Shown here: positions 1 to 9,373 of the stretch, in pieces
Layout: each line of letters starts with the position of its first letter
How positions within the stretch are numbered: position 1 is the first letter of the stretch
Origin: Stakelama portus
GTDB lineage: Bacteria > Pseudomonadota > Alphaproteobacteria > Sphingomonadales > Sphingomonadaceae
Direction: 5' to 3'
DNA length: 64,000 bases
Assembly: GCF_003171655.1 (NCBI RefSeq)
Contig: NZ_QFZL01000002.1
Span: forward strand, 558,001 to 622,000
The notes under the pieces: model-generated
Database searches by the model: none
What the model was told of the DNA's origin: nothing
What the model saw: the letters and a program-made list of their open reading frames with translations, nothing else
Translations under genes and position numbers: made by a program

Positions 1-191
1 CCTTCCAGGCCAAGCCCGCTGGGCAGATCGACCGGATAGAGGCCGCTGCGGTGATAGGTGTCGATGAAATTGAGCCCGGCGGCGCTGGTGCGAATGCGAA
101 CCTCGCCCGGCCCCGGAGACGGGACGTCCGTTTCGACCCATTGGATGACTTCGGGACCGCCGGTCCGTTCGATGCACACGCGATATGCCAT
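1..191 (-). CDS. Quinone oxidoreductase (zinc-type alcohol dehydrogenase-like), N-terminal part
   Basis: Only the first 63 codons are in the window; the gene runs off the left edge. The product would be an NADPH:quinone reductase of the MDR superfamily, which reduces quinones by one electron using a GroES-like N-terminal fold and a Rossmann domain. Visible are the opening MAYRVCIERTGGPEV, the P-x-P-G-x-G-E-V turn and the N-F-I-D-T-Y-H-R-S-G-L-Y-P segment, typical of the Qor family. The ATG at 191 is preceded by AAGGAG with 6 nt spacing. It is divergent from the aldehyde dehydrogenase at 309. Confidence 0.85.
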   Translation of the reverse strand, partial: MAYRVCIERTGGPEVIQWVETDVPSPGPGEVRIRTSAAGLNFIDTYHRSGLYPVDLPSGLGLE

Positions 192-308
192 GGTCGTCTC
201 CTTCGCATCGCCATCTGTGGTTGCGGGGGAAAGGTTGCAAGTCGCCACCGGACACGCCAGATCACAACCCATCGAGAAACAGCAAAAGCAAATGGGATTT
301 CGGAGCCG

Positions 309-1733
<1,425 letters not shown>

Positions 1734-1833
1734 CACGCCAGGACGCCTGACACGCCACGGACGAACGGGGCGGCAGATCGCCGCCTCGTTCGTGCCGCGC
1801 CCGGGGTGGCTGCGGCTCAGCTTCTGCCGGCAG

Positions 1834-3603
1834 TCAGACCGCCGGCCAGAACCACATGATCAGCGGGGTGCCGCAGAGCAGCACCAGCACCGACAATGGC
1901 GCGCCCAATCGCGCATAGTCGCCGAATTTATATCCGCCCGGCCCCATCACCAGCGTGTTGCACTGATGCCCGATAGGGGTCAGGAAATCGCAGCCCGCGC
2001 CCACCGCCGTCGCCATCAGGAACGGTTCGGGCCGGTAGCCCAGGCCCGTCGCAAAGGTTGCGGCGATCGGCGCCATCACCAGCACGGTGGCGGCATTGTT
2101 GAGGAACGGCGTCACAGCCATCGCCGCGCCCATGATCAGCATCACCGCGCCCCAGGGCGGAAGCGTCGACGCGAAGACCGACAGATGCTCGCCGATCAGA
2201 TCGCTGGCGCCGGTGGTACGCAGGCTGTCCGACACCGGGATCAGCGCGCCGAGCATGATCAGGATCGGCCATTCGACATGCGAATAGGCCTCGCGCACCG
2301 GCAACGCACCGGTAATGACGACCAGCCCCGCCGCCGCGAAAAAGGCGACCGCCACCGGGATCAGCCCGAGCGCAGTGGCGATCATCGCCGCGCCGAGGAT
2401 CAGCAGCGGAAGCACGGTGCGGCGGGCATTGCTGCCCAATTTGAGCGAACGTTCGGCGAGCGGCAGGCAGCCGAGATCGCGGAGCCGTTCGGGAAGCAGG
2501 TCCAGCGGGCCCTGAAGCACGATGACGTCGCCCGCCGACAACATGATGTTGCCCAGCCGCCGGACCAGCCGTTCGCCCTGACGCGACACGGCGATCAGGT
2601 TGACGCCGAACCGCTCGCGCAGCTGCATCCGGCTGGCGGTACGGTGCACCAGCGGCGAATCGGTGCCCACCACCGCTTCGATCACGCCGATGTCCGAACC
2701 ATTGTCGCTGATCGTCTCGCGCCCCTCCAGCTCAAGCCGGTCGCCCGCGATGACGCGTTCGAGGCTGTCGGGCGAGCCGCCGAGGATCAGGATATCCTCG
2801 ACCCGCAGCACCGTGTCGGGGAACGGCGCGCTGCGATTGCCCTCGCGGATCAGATTGGTGATCGTGACTTCATGTTCGTGCCGCGTGATGAATTCGGAGA
2901 CGGTTTCATCGACCGCAGGCGAACGCGGCGAAATCCGCACTTCGGTGACATAATCCTGGATATCCAGCGCCTCGCCCAGCGTCGGAGCGGCCCGCCGGTC
3001 GCGCGGCAGCAGGCGATAGCCGAGCGGCAGGAAGACGAGCCCGATCAGCGTGAGGCCAAGGCCGACGGGAAGATAGTCGAACATCCGGAAGGGTTCGCCG
3101 GTCATTTCCTCACGCACGCGCGACACGATGATGTTGGGCGAAGTGCCGATCAGCGTCATCAGCCCGCCGAGCAACGAGGCGAACGACATCGGCATCAGAA
3201 AGGCCGAGGGCGCGATGTTCGACCGTTTCGACATCTGGAATGCAACCGGAATCATCATCGCCAGCGCGCCGATATTCTTGACCAGCGCCGAAGCAAAACC
3301 GACGCTGGCGGTGAGCACCAGCAACTGGGTTTCGACCCGCTTCACGCGTTTTTGCAGGAACAGCATCATCCGGTCGATCATGCCCGAGCGCTGTACCGCG
3401 CCCGACAGCACCAGCGCGGAGCCGACAATGATGACGATATCGTCGGAAAAGCCGGTAAAGGCGGCCTTGGGCGAAACCACGCCCGTCGCGACGCCGGCAA
3501 GCAGCGCCATTACGGCCACGACGTCATAGCGGAACCGGCCCCAGATGAAGAGGCCCATCATCGCGGTAAGAACGGTGACCGAAAGAATTTGCGGTAGCGT
3601 CAT
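1834..3603 (-). CDS. SLC13 (DASS) family permease with RCK_C regulatory domains
   Basis: 589-residue inner-membrane protein. An N-terminal block of hydrophobic segments carries the S-P-N-I-I-V motif near residue 155, then come two soluble TrkA-C/RCK_C-type modules (about residues 205-370, including V-E-D-I-L-I-L-G-G and A-G-D-V-I-V-L-Q-G), then a second membrane block. This is the layout of bacterial CitT/ArsB-like permeases annotated as sodium:sulfate or dicarboxylate symporters. The substrate is not predictable. Transcribed leftward and convergent with the aldehyde dehydrogenase. Confidence 0.88.
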   Translation of the reverse strand: MTLPQILSVTVLTAMMGLFIWGRFRYDVVAVMALLAGVATGVVSPKAAFTGFSDDIVIIVGSALVLSGAVQRSGMIDRMMLFLQKRVKRVETQLLVLTASVGFASALVKNIGALAMMIPVAFQMSKRSNIAPSAFLMPMSFASLLGGLMTLIGTSPNIIVSRVREEMTGEPFRMFDYLPVGLGLTLIGLVFLPLGYRLLPRDRRAAPTLGEALDIQDYVTEVRISPRSPAVDETVSEFITRHEHEVTITNLIREGNRSAPFPDTVLRVEDILILGGSPDSLERVIAGDRLELEGRETISDNGSDIGVIEAVVGTDSPLVHRTASRMQLRERFGVNLIAVSRQGERLVRRLGNIMLSAGDVIVLQGPLDLLPERLRDLGCLPLAERSLKLGSNARRTVLPLLILGAAMIATALGLIPVAVAFFAAAGLVVITGALPVREAYSHVEWPILIMLGALIPVSDSLRTTGASDLIGEHLSVFASTLPPWGAVMLIMGAAMAVTPFLNNAATVLVMAPIAATFATGLGYRPEPFLMATAVGAGCDFLTPIGHQCNTLVMGPGGYKFGDYARLGAPLSVLVLLCGTPLIMWFWPAV

Positions 3604-3652
3604 TCGGCCTCGGAACAGGTCATGACAGCCTGAACCCCCAAAGAGGATTTTG

Positions 3653-3676
3653 TGTCCGCGCCAACCAGCGCGGACA
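3653..3676. repeat. 9-bp inverted repeat upstream of the permease
   Basis: TGTCCGCGC and GCGCGGACA are separated by a 6-nt loop. It lies between two leftward genes, 49 nt upstream of the permease start, so it would fold in the permease leader or the 3' end of the upstream small gene. There is no U-run on either strand, so it is not a standard intrinsic terminator. Confidence 0.5.
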
Positions 3677-3752
3677 TGCGATATCAGGGGGCTGCTACCG
3701 GGAAAGGCCGGGCGTGATCAAGCGCCCGCATGCACCAGGGAGCAATGACGAC

Positions 3753-3965
3753 CTAGTGGATGGTGCCGACGGCCCGGCCGACCGACATCAGCACCACCAG
3801 CCGCTCGATCTGGCGCCAGTGGCAGAAATGGATGTGGTTACCGATGTCGCGGCTGCGATCCGCCCGCGACGCAGCCTCGAACCCCGCATCGTCACCATAT
3901 TGCCGGATCAGATCGAAGGCGTCCGAAACCGCCCCGCGATCATTGAGCCATGGCATCTGATCCAT
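3753..3965 (-). CDS. Conserved small protein of unknown function
   Basis: 70 residues. Soluble, with a likely helical core reading D-A-F-D-L-I-R-Q-Y-G-D-D-A-G-F-E-A-A, then S-R-D-I-G-N-H-I-H-F-C-H-W-R-Q-I-E-R-L. The His/Cys-rich H-I-H-F-C-H-W stretch is notable but no metal site can be assigned. ATG 3965 is chosen because GGAG lies 6 nt upstream; a TTG at 3980 would place the Shine-Dalgarno sequence inside the gene. The composition is protein-like and I recall similar small proteins from sphingomonads, but no function is known to me. Confidence 0.7.
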   Translation of the reverse strand: MDQMPWLNDRGAVSDAFDLIRQYGDDAGFEAASRADRSRDIGNHIHFCHWRQIERLVVLMSVGRAVGTIH

Positions 3966-3992
3966 GCGATACTCCAACAAAGCCGTTACTCG

Positions 3993-4032
3993 CGCGTTTG
4001 CCGCGCCGGCAAAGCCCTAGCGGGCAAACGCG
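3993..4032. repeat. 10-bp perfect inverted repeat upstream of small gene
   Basis: CGCGTTTGCC at 3993-4002 pairs with GGCAAACGCG at 4023-4032 across 20 nt. It lies 28 nt upstream of the leftward gene starting at 3965, in the divergent region shared with the rightward gene at 4131. It could be a leader hairpin or a regulator site; neither is proven. Confidence 0.55.
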
Positions 4033-4130
4033 AAAAAGCGGTGGAGGACAAAGGTTAACCGCCCCTTCCCGACCGTTCAGGCCATGCGTCCAAGCTGGCT
4101 TTATCCGACGCGGCATGGCAGAGGAGCGCA

Positions 4131-4319
4131 ATGAGCAACGATTCCGGAACGCCCAATTCGATCTCCGGCGGATTTCCGCTGGCGGTTTGCGTGATCGTCG
4201 GCGCCATTGCCGGTTTTCTGTCGGGTGAACCGTCAATGGGCCTGATGATCGGAGCGGCGATCGGCATCGCGATTGCGCTGACCATCTGGGTCGTGGACCG
4301 GCGACGCCAGCGCGGTTGA
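4131..4319 (+). CDS. Small membrane protein of unknown function
   Basis: 62 residues with two hydrophobic segments (about 14-30 and 36-54) separated by S-G-E-P-S-M-G, and a basic tail R-R-R-Q-R-G, so probably a two-helix inner-membrane hairpin. GAGGAG lies 5 nt before the ATG. Family unknown. The gene stands alone between divergent and convergent neighbours. Confidence 0.7.
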   Translation: MSNDSGTPNSISGGFPLAVCVIVGAIAGFLSGEPSMGLMIGAAIGIAIALTIWVVDRRRQRG

Positions 4320-4356
4320 ACGACGCGTGGGTCGGTTGGTCCCGCCTCCACACCCC

Positions 4357-4986
4357 CTAAAGCATCGCGCGCGAGAGCCAGACGACGCGCCCCACCACCT
4401 CGACCGATTCGCCCGGCACGATCCGCGGCGGCGGATAGGCGGGGTTGGCGCTGGCAATTTCGATATCGCGCCCGATCGCACGCAGCGATTTGACATTGAG
4501 CACGCCGTCGCTGCGCAGCACGAACAAAGCGGTCCGCGAGGACGGCGTTCGCCGGTCGCGATCGACCAGTATCTCATCCCCATCGGCAAGCCGCGGTTCC
4601 ATCGAATCGCCGAGCACGCGAATCATCGACGCGGCGGCAGCGCGGACGCCCAGCCGCCGGAGCAGCGCGGGATCGAGCGAGGCCGGGCGCTGGCGCACTT
4701 CATCCTCCGATAATCCGCCTGCGCCCGCCGCAGCATCGATATCGAGCCGGGGCACCGCCGCCATGCCCGAAGGCGGCGGACCGCCCAGCCGATCTTCCCC
4801 CACGCCGAAATAGCGCGCCAGCAACGCCCGGTCGCGTTCGGGCAGCAAACGCGGCGACCCGCGTCGCATATATTGCTGAAAATAGGCCGGGTTGCGCCCG
4901 AGCAGGCGCGAGATCGACGCATGGCTTTCGCCATGTTCCGCCATCAGGGCCGCGATCGCCGCGCGCTGAGCCGCTTCATCCATCAT
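4357..4986 (-). CDS. S24 family (LexA/CI-like) transcriptional repressor
   Basis: 209 residues. The N-terminal helix-turn-helix (about 1-60) contains S-I-S-R-L-L-G-R-N-P-A-Y-F-Q-Q-Y-M-R-R-G. The C-terminal S24 peptidase-like domain has the Ser nucleophile near residue 128 in G-D-S-M-E-P and the Lys general base near residue 166 in V-K-S-L, the 38-residue spacing expected of LexA relatives. Such proteins repress their targets and may inactivate themselves by self-cleavage. It is divergent from the small gene at 5077, and an inverted repeat at 5000-5013 lies just upstream of its start, suggesting autoregulation. Confidence 0.88.
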   Translation of the reverse strand: MMDEAAQRAAIAALMAEHGESHASISRLLGRNPAYFQQYMRRGSPRLLPERDRALLARYFGVGEDRLGGPPPSGMAAVPRLDIDAAAGAGGLSEDEVRQRPASLDPALLRRLGVRAAAASMIRVLGDSMEPRLADGDEILVDRDRRTPSSRTALFVLRSDGVLNVKSLRAIGRDIEIASANPAYPPPRIVPGESVEVVGRVVWLSRAML

Positions 4987-4999
4987 CGAAGCATAGCGA

Positions 5000-5024
5000 T
5001 AGGATTTTTCCTAGACAAGTAGGA
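5000..5024. promoter_or_regulatory. Putative operator of the S24 repressor
   Basis: TAGGATTTTTCCTA at 5000-5013 is a TAGGA-N4-TCCTA inverted repeat. A further TAGGA half-site sits at 5020-5024, exactly 20 bp from the first. The cluster is the AT-rich core of the 90-bp region between the divergent starts at 4986 and 5077, where a repressor of either gene should bind. The assignment is inference from symmetry and position. Confidence 0.5.
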
Positions 5025-5076
5025 TTTGAGAGAACAGAAAAAGAACATCATTCAGCGACTCGGGAGGATATGGCGC

Positions 5077-5262
5077 ATGACCGTGCTGCGCAAAGTAGAG
5101 CGATATCTGCGGGTTACCGACATGCCGGAGACCAAGTTCGGGCGGCTGGCGGTACGCGACCCGCGACTGGTGCGCGACTTGCGGAACGGGCGGGAACCGC
5201 GGGCACCGATGGTGGCGCGAATCGAAGCCTTTATCGCCGCGCATGGGGGAGACGCACGATGA
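5077..5262 (+). CDS. Small helix-turn-helix-like protein
   Basis: 61 residues: M-T-V-L-R-K-V-E-R-Y-L, then M-P-E-T-K-F-G-R-L-A-V-R-D-P-R-L-V-R-D-L-R-N-G-R-E-P, which reads like the four-helix core of a Cro/CI-type HTH with recognition around D-P-R-L-V-R-D-L. It lacks any partner domain. GGGAGG is 9 nt upstream of the chosen ATG. Its stop overlaps the next start (ATGA), so the two are probably translated together. Possibly an accessory DNA-binding partner of the divergent S24 repressor; this is inference. Confidence 0.7.
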   Translation: MTVLRKVERYLRVTDMPETKFGRLAVRDPRLVRDLRNGREPRAPMVARIEAFIAAHGGDAR

Positions 5263-5579
5263 GCCGGGGCCCCGATGTGGCGACGATGCTGGAGCGCGCG
5301 CTGGCGGCACAGGCGCGCAATGCCGGATGCCCGGTGACGATCGTCGAAAGCGACTGGACCCGCTGGGCCAGCGCAACCTTTACCGGCGCGCGGCATAATA
5401 TCGTCCTGTCCGCGCCCCCTTCCCCCGCGCTCGACACGTGGCTGGCGGCGCTTCCCGAGGCGGAGTTCGCATTGCGCGGGCATCTGGTCGCCGACGCGCT
5501 GGTCGCGACGTGCCGGCGTTCGCAGGATGGGGTTACCGCAACGATCGAGGCGCTGACGGTGGAGGATCGAGCGTTCTAG
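5259..5579 (+). CDS. Hypothetical protein coupled to the HTH gene
   Basis: 106 residues, soluble, no signal peptide. It reads as one alpha/beta domain: M-L-E-R-A-L-A-A-Q-A-R-N-A-G-C-P-V-T-I-V-E-S-D-W-T-R-W-A-S-A-T-F-T-G-A-R-H, ending T-A-T-I-E-A-L-T-V-E-D. The start overlaps the upstream stop by 4 nt. I do not recognise the family. Confidence 0.7.
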   Translation: MSRGPDVATMLERALAAQARNAGCPVTIVESDWTRWASATFTGARHNIVLSAPPSPALDTWLAALPEAEFALRGHLVADALVATCRRSQDGVTATIEALTVEDRAF

Positions 5580-5580
5580 G

Positions 5581-6513
5581 TCAGGCGCGGCGCGCGAGGT
5601 TGCGCAGCGTAATCAGCGCTTCCTGAAGCCCATGTTCGGGATCGCCCGGCGCGGCGCTGTCATTGGCGCTGGCCAGGCCGCGCTTCGCCACGCCCTTTTC
5701 GAGACGTTCGAGCAGCGCGTGGATCGACGCGTCGGTTTCCGGATCGGTGATCGCATGTTCGGGCGGCGCGGGCGCAGGCACCGAAGGCGGCGGCGCGGCA
5801 GCGCGGACATGCGGCGTGAGTTCGAAGGTTTCGAAGCGTTCGCTCGGTTCGAACACTGCCGGACGCGCGGGACGGCGCAACGGCAATATGGGCGATGGCG
5901 GCGCGATCGGCGCTTCGCGAATCGCCCCGGGATCGAACCGTGCCATCGGCTGATCGAGATTTTGCGGCAGCGGCGCTTCGGCAGGCGCAGGGGGCACCGG
6001 CGCGTCCGGCGCGGCCACCGTCAGATCGAGTGTGTCGAGCGGCGGCAGCGGTTCGAGTTCGTCATCGACGACCGGTTCGGCAATCGCTTCCGCGACCGGT
6101 TCCTCGGACCCCTTGCGCAGCTTTGCCGTGACTTCGAGGAATGGCGTGCCGAGATCGCGATTGGCGCGCAGCGGCGGGCGCGGCGGCGCATCGGGATGCG
6201 CGTCGGCGCGACGCACGACGGGGCGCTCCTCGACTTCCGCATCGTCGGGTTTGGCGGCGCCGATCGCAATCGAGCGCGTACCGACCAGCAGAAATGCAGC
6301 GAACCAGGCAAAGACAGCGACGAGGCCGCCGATACCGATCGCCAGGAGCAGCCGCGCGGTAAGCCCCAGCGGCGGTTCGGCCGCAGCAATCAGCGCGGGC
6401 AGCCCGCTTTCCATCACCAATTCGCCCAGCATCGGCGCCGGCACAAGCGCGACGCCTGCGGCGGCGGCAAGTCCCAATATGGCGGCGGACAGGGGGGCGA
6501 TTGGCAGGTTCAT
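5581..6513 (-). CDS. Proline/acid-rich membrane protein of unknown function
   Basis: 310 residues. Two hydrophobic segments (about 5-28 and 52-80) are followed by a long low-complexity Pro/Ala/Glu-rich cytoplasmic or periplasmic region and a short predicted helix (T-D-A-S-I-H-A-L-L-E-R-L-E-K-G-V-A-K-R-G) near residue 265. Its ATG overlaps the stop of the upstream glycosyltransferase (ATGA at 6510-6513), so it is co-translated with an exosortase-associated glycan gene. No enzyme motif is visible. Confidence 0.75.
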   Translation of the reverse strand: MNLPIAPLSAAILGLAAAAGVALVPAPMLGELVMESGLPALIAAAEPPLGLTARLLLAIGIGGLVAVFAWFAAFLLVGTRSIAIGAAKPDDAEVEERPVVRRADAHPDAPPRPPLRANRDLGTPFLEVTAKLRKGSEEPVAEAIAEPVVDDELEPLPPLDTLDLTVAAPDAPVPPAPAEAPLPQNLDQPMARFDPGAIREAPIAPPSPILPLRRPARPAVFEPSERFETFELTPHVRAAAPPPSVPAPAPPEHAITDPETDASIHALLERLEKGVAKRGLASANDSAAPGDPEHGLQEALITLRNLARRA

Positions 6514-7748
6514 GTCTTTACAGGGGAAGTTTGCGACCAGTTGGTTCCCATCGCCTCCCCTTTAGCAAGAATTTGGTAAACAGAATCATACCGGGCAACG
6601 TTCGTCGCCCAGTTTCGTTCGGTTTCGACATAGGCGCGGGCACGTGCGCGCCGCGCATCCCAGCCCTCGCGCGCTTCGAACAGTCCCGAAACCGACATGG
6701 CGAGCGCCGAAGGATTGTCCGCCGCGAACAATGTTCCGGTGTCGCCGTCGCGAATCAGTTCGCGATGGCCGCCGACGTCGGAGGCGGCGACCAGCCGGTT
6801 CTGCGCCATTGCCTCAAGCGGTTTGAGCGGCGTGACCAGATCGGTGAGCCGCATGCGCTTGCGCGGATATACCAGGACGTCGATCACGCTGTAATAATGT
6901 TCGACTTCGTCATGCGGCACGCGCCCGACGAAGCGGATATGCCCGGCGACGGGCGAAGCCTCTGCCTGGGCCCGCAGCGCCGCTTCGGCGGGGCCGCCGC
7001 CGACAAGGACGAGTTGGAGCTTCGGGCGGCGGCGGACCAGATCGGGCATCGCGTCGATCAGCACGTCGAGCCCTTCATAATCATAGAAGCTGCCGATGAA
7101 GCCGATCGTTTCCGCGTCGGCCAGGCCCAGCTTTCCGGCCAGCGCGCGGTCATAGGGCGCGGGCGTGCCGAACAGCGCCATATCGACGCCATTGGGCGAC
7201 ACCATGATCTTTTGCGGATCGATGCCGCGCGCGATCAGATCGTCGCGGAGCCCGTCGCAAATGACCGCGACCGCATCGGCGCGGCGCACCGCCCAGCTTT
7301 CGAGCAGGCGCGTGCCGCGATAGCGCAGCGATCCTTCGCGACCGGTGCCGTTGCCGACCGCCGCATCTTCCCAGAACGCGCGGATTTCATAAAGCAGCGG
7401 CAGGCCCAGCCGGCGTGCCGCGCGGCGCGCCGACAGCGCGTCGAGCACCGGCGAATGGGCGTGGAGAATATCGGGCTGATAATGGCGCGCGACCTGTTCG
7501 ATCCGGCGCGAAAAAGTGGCGATTTCGCCCAGTTCGCGCGGCGGAAATGCGCCCGGCCGCTCGGTCGTGCGGAAAAAACGCAGGCCATCGACCATTTCCT
7601 CGGCCACATTCACCGGCCCCTGTCGGGGCCCGGTTACCGCCGCCACATCCCAGCCGCGCGCGCGCTGCGCCTTCAGAATCGCGCGGGTGCGAAAGGCATA
7701 GCCGCTGTGCAGGGGCAATCCGTGATCGAGAATGTGCAGAATCCGCAT
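6510..7748 (-). CDS. Exosortase A-associated glycosyltransferase (GT4-like)
   Basis: 412 residues, GT-B fold. The N-terminus M-R-I-L-H-I-L-D-H-G-L-P-L-H-S-G-Y-A-F-R and the long mid-protein match what I know of the PEP-CTERM/exosortase A-associated glycosyltransferase family (TIGR04063). The donor-binding half includes G-F-I-G-S-F-Y-D-Y-E-G-L-D-V-L and the E-x7-E-like P-L-K-P-L-E-A-M-A. It probably transfers a sugar to a polysaccharide or protein-linked glycan at the inner membrane. It is divergent from the ligase operon at 7849. Confidence 0.87.
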   Translation of the reverse strand: MRILHILDHGLPLHSGYAFRTRAILKAQRARGWDVAAVTGPRQGPVNVAEEMVDGLRFFRTTERPGAFPPRELGEIATFSRRIEQVARHYQPDILHAHSPVLDALSARRAARRLGLPLLYEIRAFWEDAAVGNGTGREGSLRYRGTRLLESWAVRRADAVAVICDGLRDDLIARGIDPQKIMVSPNGVDMALFGTPAPYDRALAGKLGLADAETIGFIGSFYDYEGLDVLIDAMPDLVRRRPKLQLVLVGGGPAEAALRAQAEASPVAGHIRFVGRVPHDEVEHYYSVIDVLVYPRKRMRLTDLVTPLKPLEAMAQNRLVAASDVGGHRELIRDGDTGTLFAADNPSALAMSVSGLFEAREGWDARRARARAYVETERNWATNVARYDSVYQILAKGEAMGTNWSQTSPVKT

Positions 7749-7848
7749 GGATGGGGATCTGCCACGACAGCCCTTAACGGCACGTCAACCGCGTGCGCCT
7801 AAACCCGCAGGCGAAGCAGCAACCACGCGCCGGGCGGACACCGCAACG

Positions 7849-8016
7849 ATGATCGACAATTTATCGCTCGCCATATCGCATGGTCTGATGCTGCTGGCGG
7901 CGTTCCTGCTGCTCAAACGCCCCGACCTCGACGTGGAGGATGACGGAAAGGACGGCGTCAAGATCGCCGCGGAAAAACGCCGCAAGCTCCTGCGAAAGGG
8001 GCGCGAACGTGCGTGA
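7849..8016 (+). CDS. Small single-span membrane protein
   Basis: 55 residues: an N-terminal hydrophobic stretch (I-S-H-G-L-M-L-L-A-A-F-L-L-L) followed by an acidic patch (D-L-D-V-E-D-D-G-K-D) and a basic tail (K-R-R-K-L-L-R-K-G-R-E-R-A). Its last codons overlap the GTG start of the O-glycosylation ligase by 8 nt, implying coupled translation. Function unknown; context suggests an accessory part of the glycan system. Confidence 0.65.
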   Translation: MIDNLSLAISHGLMLLAAFLLLKRPDLDVEDDGKDGVKIAAEKRRKLLRKGRERA

Positions 8017-9373
8017 TCTTGTCTTCATTGCGTTCCTCGGCGCGTTTTTCGCGCTGGGGTTTCGCAAGCCTTTCCTGTTCGTGCTGACCTATGTCTATAT
8101 CGACGTGGTTTCGCCGCAACGGCTGACCTATCTGCTGCTCAACAGCGTGCCGATTTCGATGATCGCGGTCGGATTGTCGGTGCTCGGCTGGCTGGCGATC
8201 GACGACAAGCGCAACATGCGGATCGCGCCGCGACAGGGGCTGATGCTGCTGCTGCTGGTCTATTGCGCCTACACCACACATTATGCGGATTTTCCGATCG
8301 AGGCGCAGGACAAATGGGAATGGGTGTGGAAGGCGCTGGCCTTTGCGATCTTCCTGCCGCTGACGCTGCGCACCAAGCTGCGGATCGAGGCGCTGCTGCT
8401 GTTCATGATATTGTCGGCATCGTCGATCATCATCACCGGCGGCATCAAGACGGCGCTGGGCGGCGGCGGCTATGGCGAACTCAATCTGATGGTCGACAAT
8501 AATTCGGGCCTGTACGAAGGTTCGACCATCTCGACCGTCGCCATCGCGATCATCCCGCTGGTGCTGTGGTTTTCGAAATTCGGCACGATCTTCAAGCCCG
8601 ATCGGCTGGTGCGGCTATTCTGCTATTGCCTGTGCTTTGCCTGTCTGTTGATCCCGGTCGGCACGTCGACGCGAACCGGGCTGCTGTGCATCGCGCTGCT
8701 CGGCGTGCTGATGCTGCGCGATGCGAAGAACCCGCTCCTCTATATCGGCGGTGCGGCGATGCTGGGCGTTGTCGCCCTGCCCTTTCTCCCTTCGGCGTTT
8801 ACCCAGCGGATGGAGACGATCCAGTCGTACAAACAGGATGAGTCCGCATCGACCCGGCTGGCGGTGTGGAAGTGGACGATCGAATATGCGAAGGATCACC
8901 CGCTGGGCGGCGGGTTCGAAGCCTATCGCCAGAACCGGATCCGGTACGACATCGTGTCGGCCGAAGGCATGTCGAACAACGCCAAGCTGGACGTGAAAGT
9001 CGCGATCGATCAGGGCCGCGCCTATCACAGCGCCTATTTCGAAATGCTGGGCGAACAGGGCTATCCGGGGCTGCTGATGTGGCTGATCCTGCAGATCGGC
9101 GGGCTGTTCCGCATGGAAGTGCTGCGGCGGCGATATCGCCATTCGGACGAGCAATGGGCGTGGGTATCGCCGCTCGCCACCGCGCTTCAGCACGGGCATA
9201 TCGTCTATCTGCTCGGCGCCTGTTTCGTCGGCATCGCGTTCCAGCCGTTCATGTTCATGCTGATCGGGGCGCAGATCGGGCTCGACACCTATTGCGCGCG
9301 CAAACGCGCCGAGAGTTCGTGGCGGCCGATCCGGCGCAAGCACGGCCCGCCGCCGGAGCCGGCGACCGCATGA
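8009..9373 (+). CDS. Exosortase A-associated O-glycosylation ligase (O-antigen ligase-like)
   Basis: 454 residues with about ten transmembrane helices and a large periplasmic loop carrying the Wzy_C-type segment (L-A-V-W-K-W-T-I-E-Y-A-K-D-H-P-L-G-G-G-F-E-A-Y near residues 285-310). The start V-R-D-L-V-F-I-A-F-L-G-A-F-F-A-L-G-F and Y-V-Y-I-D-V-V-S-P-Q match the putative O-glycosylation ligase family linked to exosortase A (TIGR03097). It would join lipid-linked glycan to an acceptor in the periplasm. GTG 8009 is chosen over a distal start at 7940, which reads through the preceding gene. Confidence 0.88.
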   Translation: MRDLVFIAFLGAFFALGFRKPFLFVLTYVYIDVVSPQRLTYLLLNSVPISMIAVGLSVLGWLAIDDKRNMRIAPRQGLMLLLLVYCAYTTHYADFPIEAQDKWEWVWKALAFAIFLPLTLRTKLRIEALLLFMILSASSIIITGGIKTALGGGGYGELNLMVDNNSGLYEGSTISTVAIAIIPLVLWFSKFGTIFKPDRLVRLFCYCLCFACLLIPVGTSTRTGLLCIALLGVLMLRDAKNPLLYIGGAAMLGVVALPFLPSAFTQRMETIQSYKQDESASTRLAVWKWTIEYAKDHPLGGGFEAYRQNRIRYDIVSAEGMSNNAKLDVKVAIDQGRAYHSAYFEMLGEQGYPGLLMWLILQIGGLFRMEVLRRRYRHSDEQWAWVSPLATALQHGHIVYLLGACFVGIAFQPFMFMLIGAQIGLDTYCARKRAESSWRPIRRKHGPPPEPATA

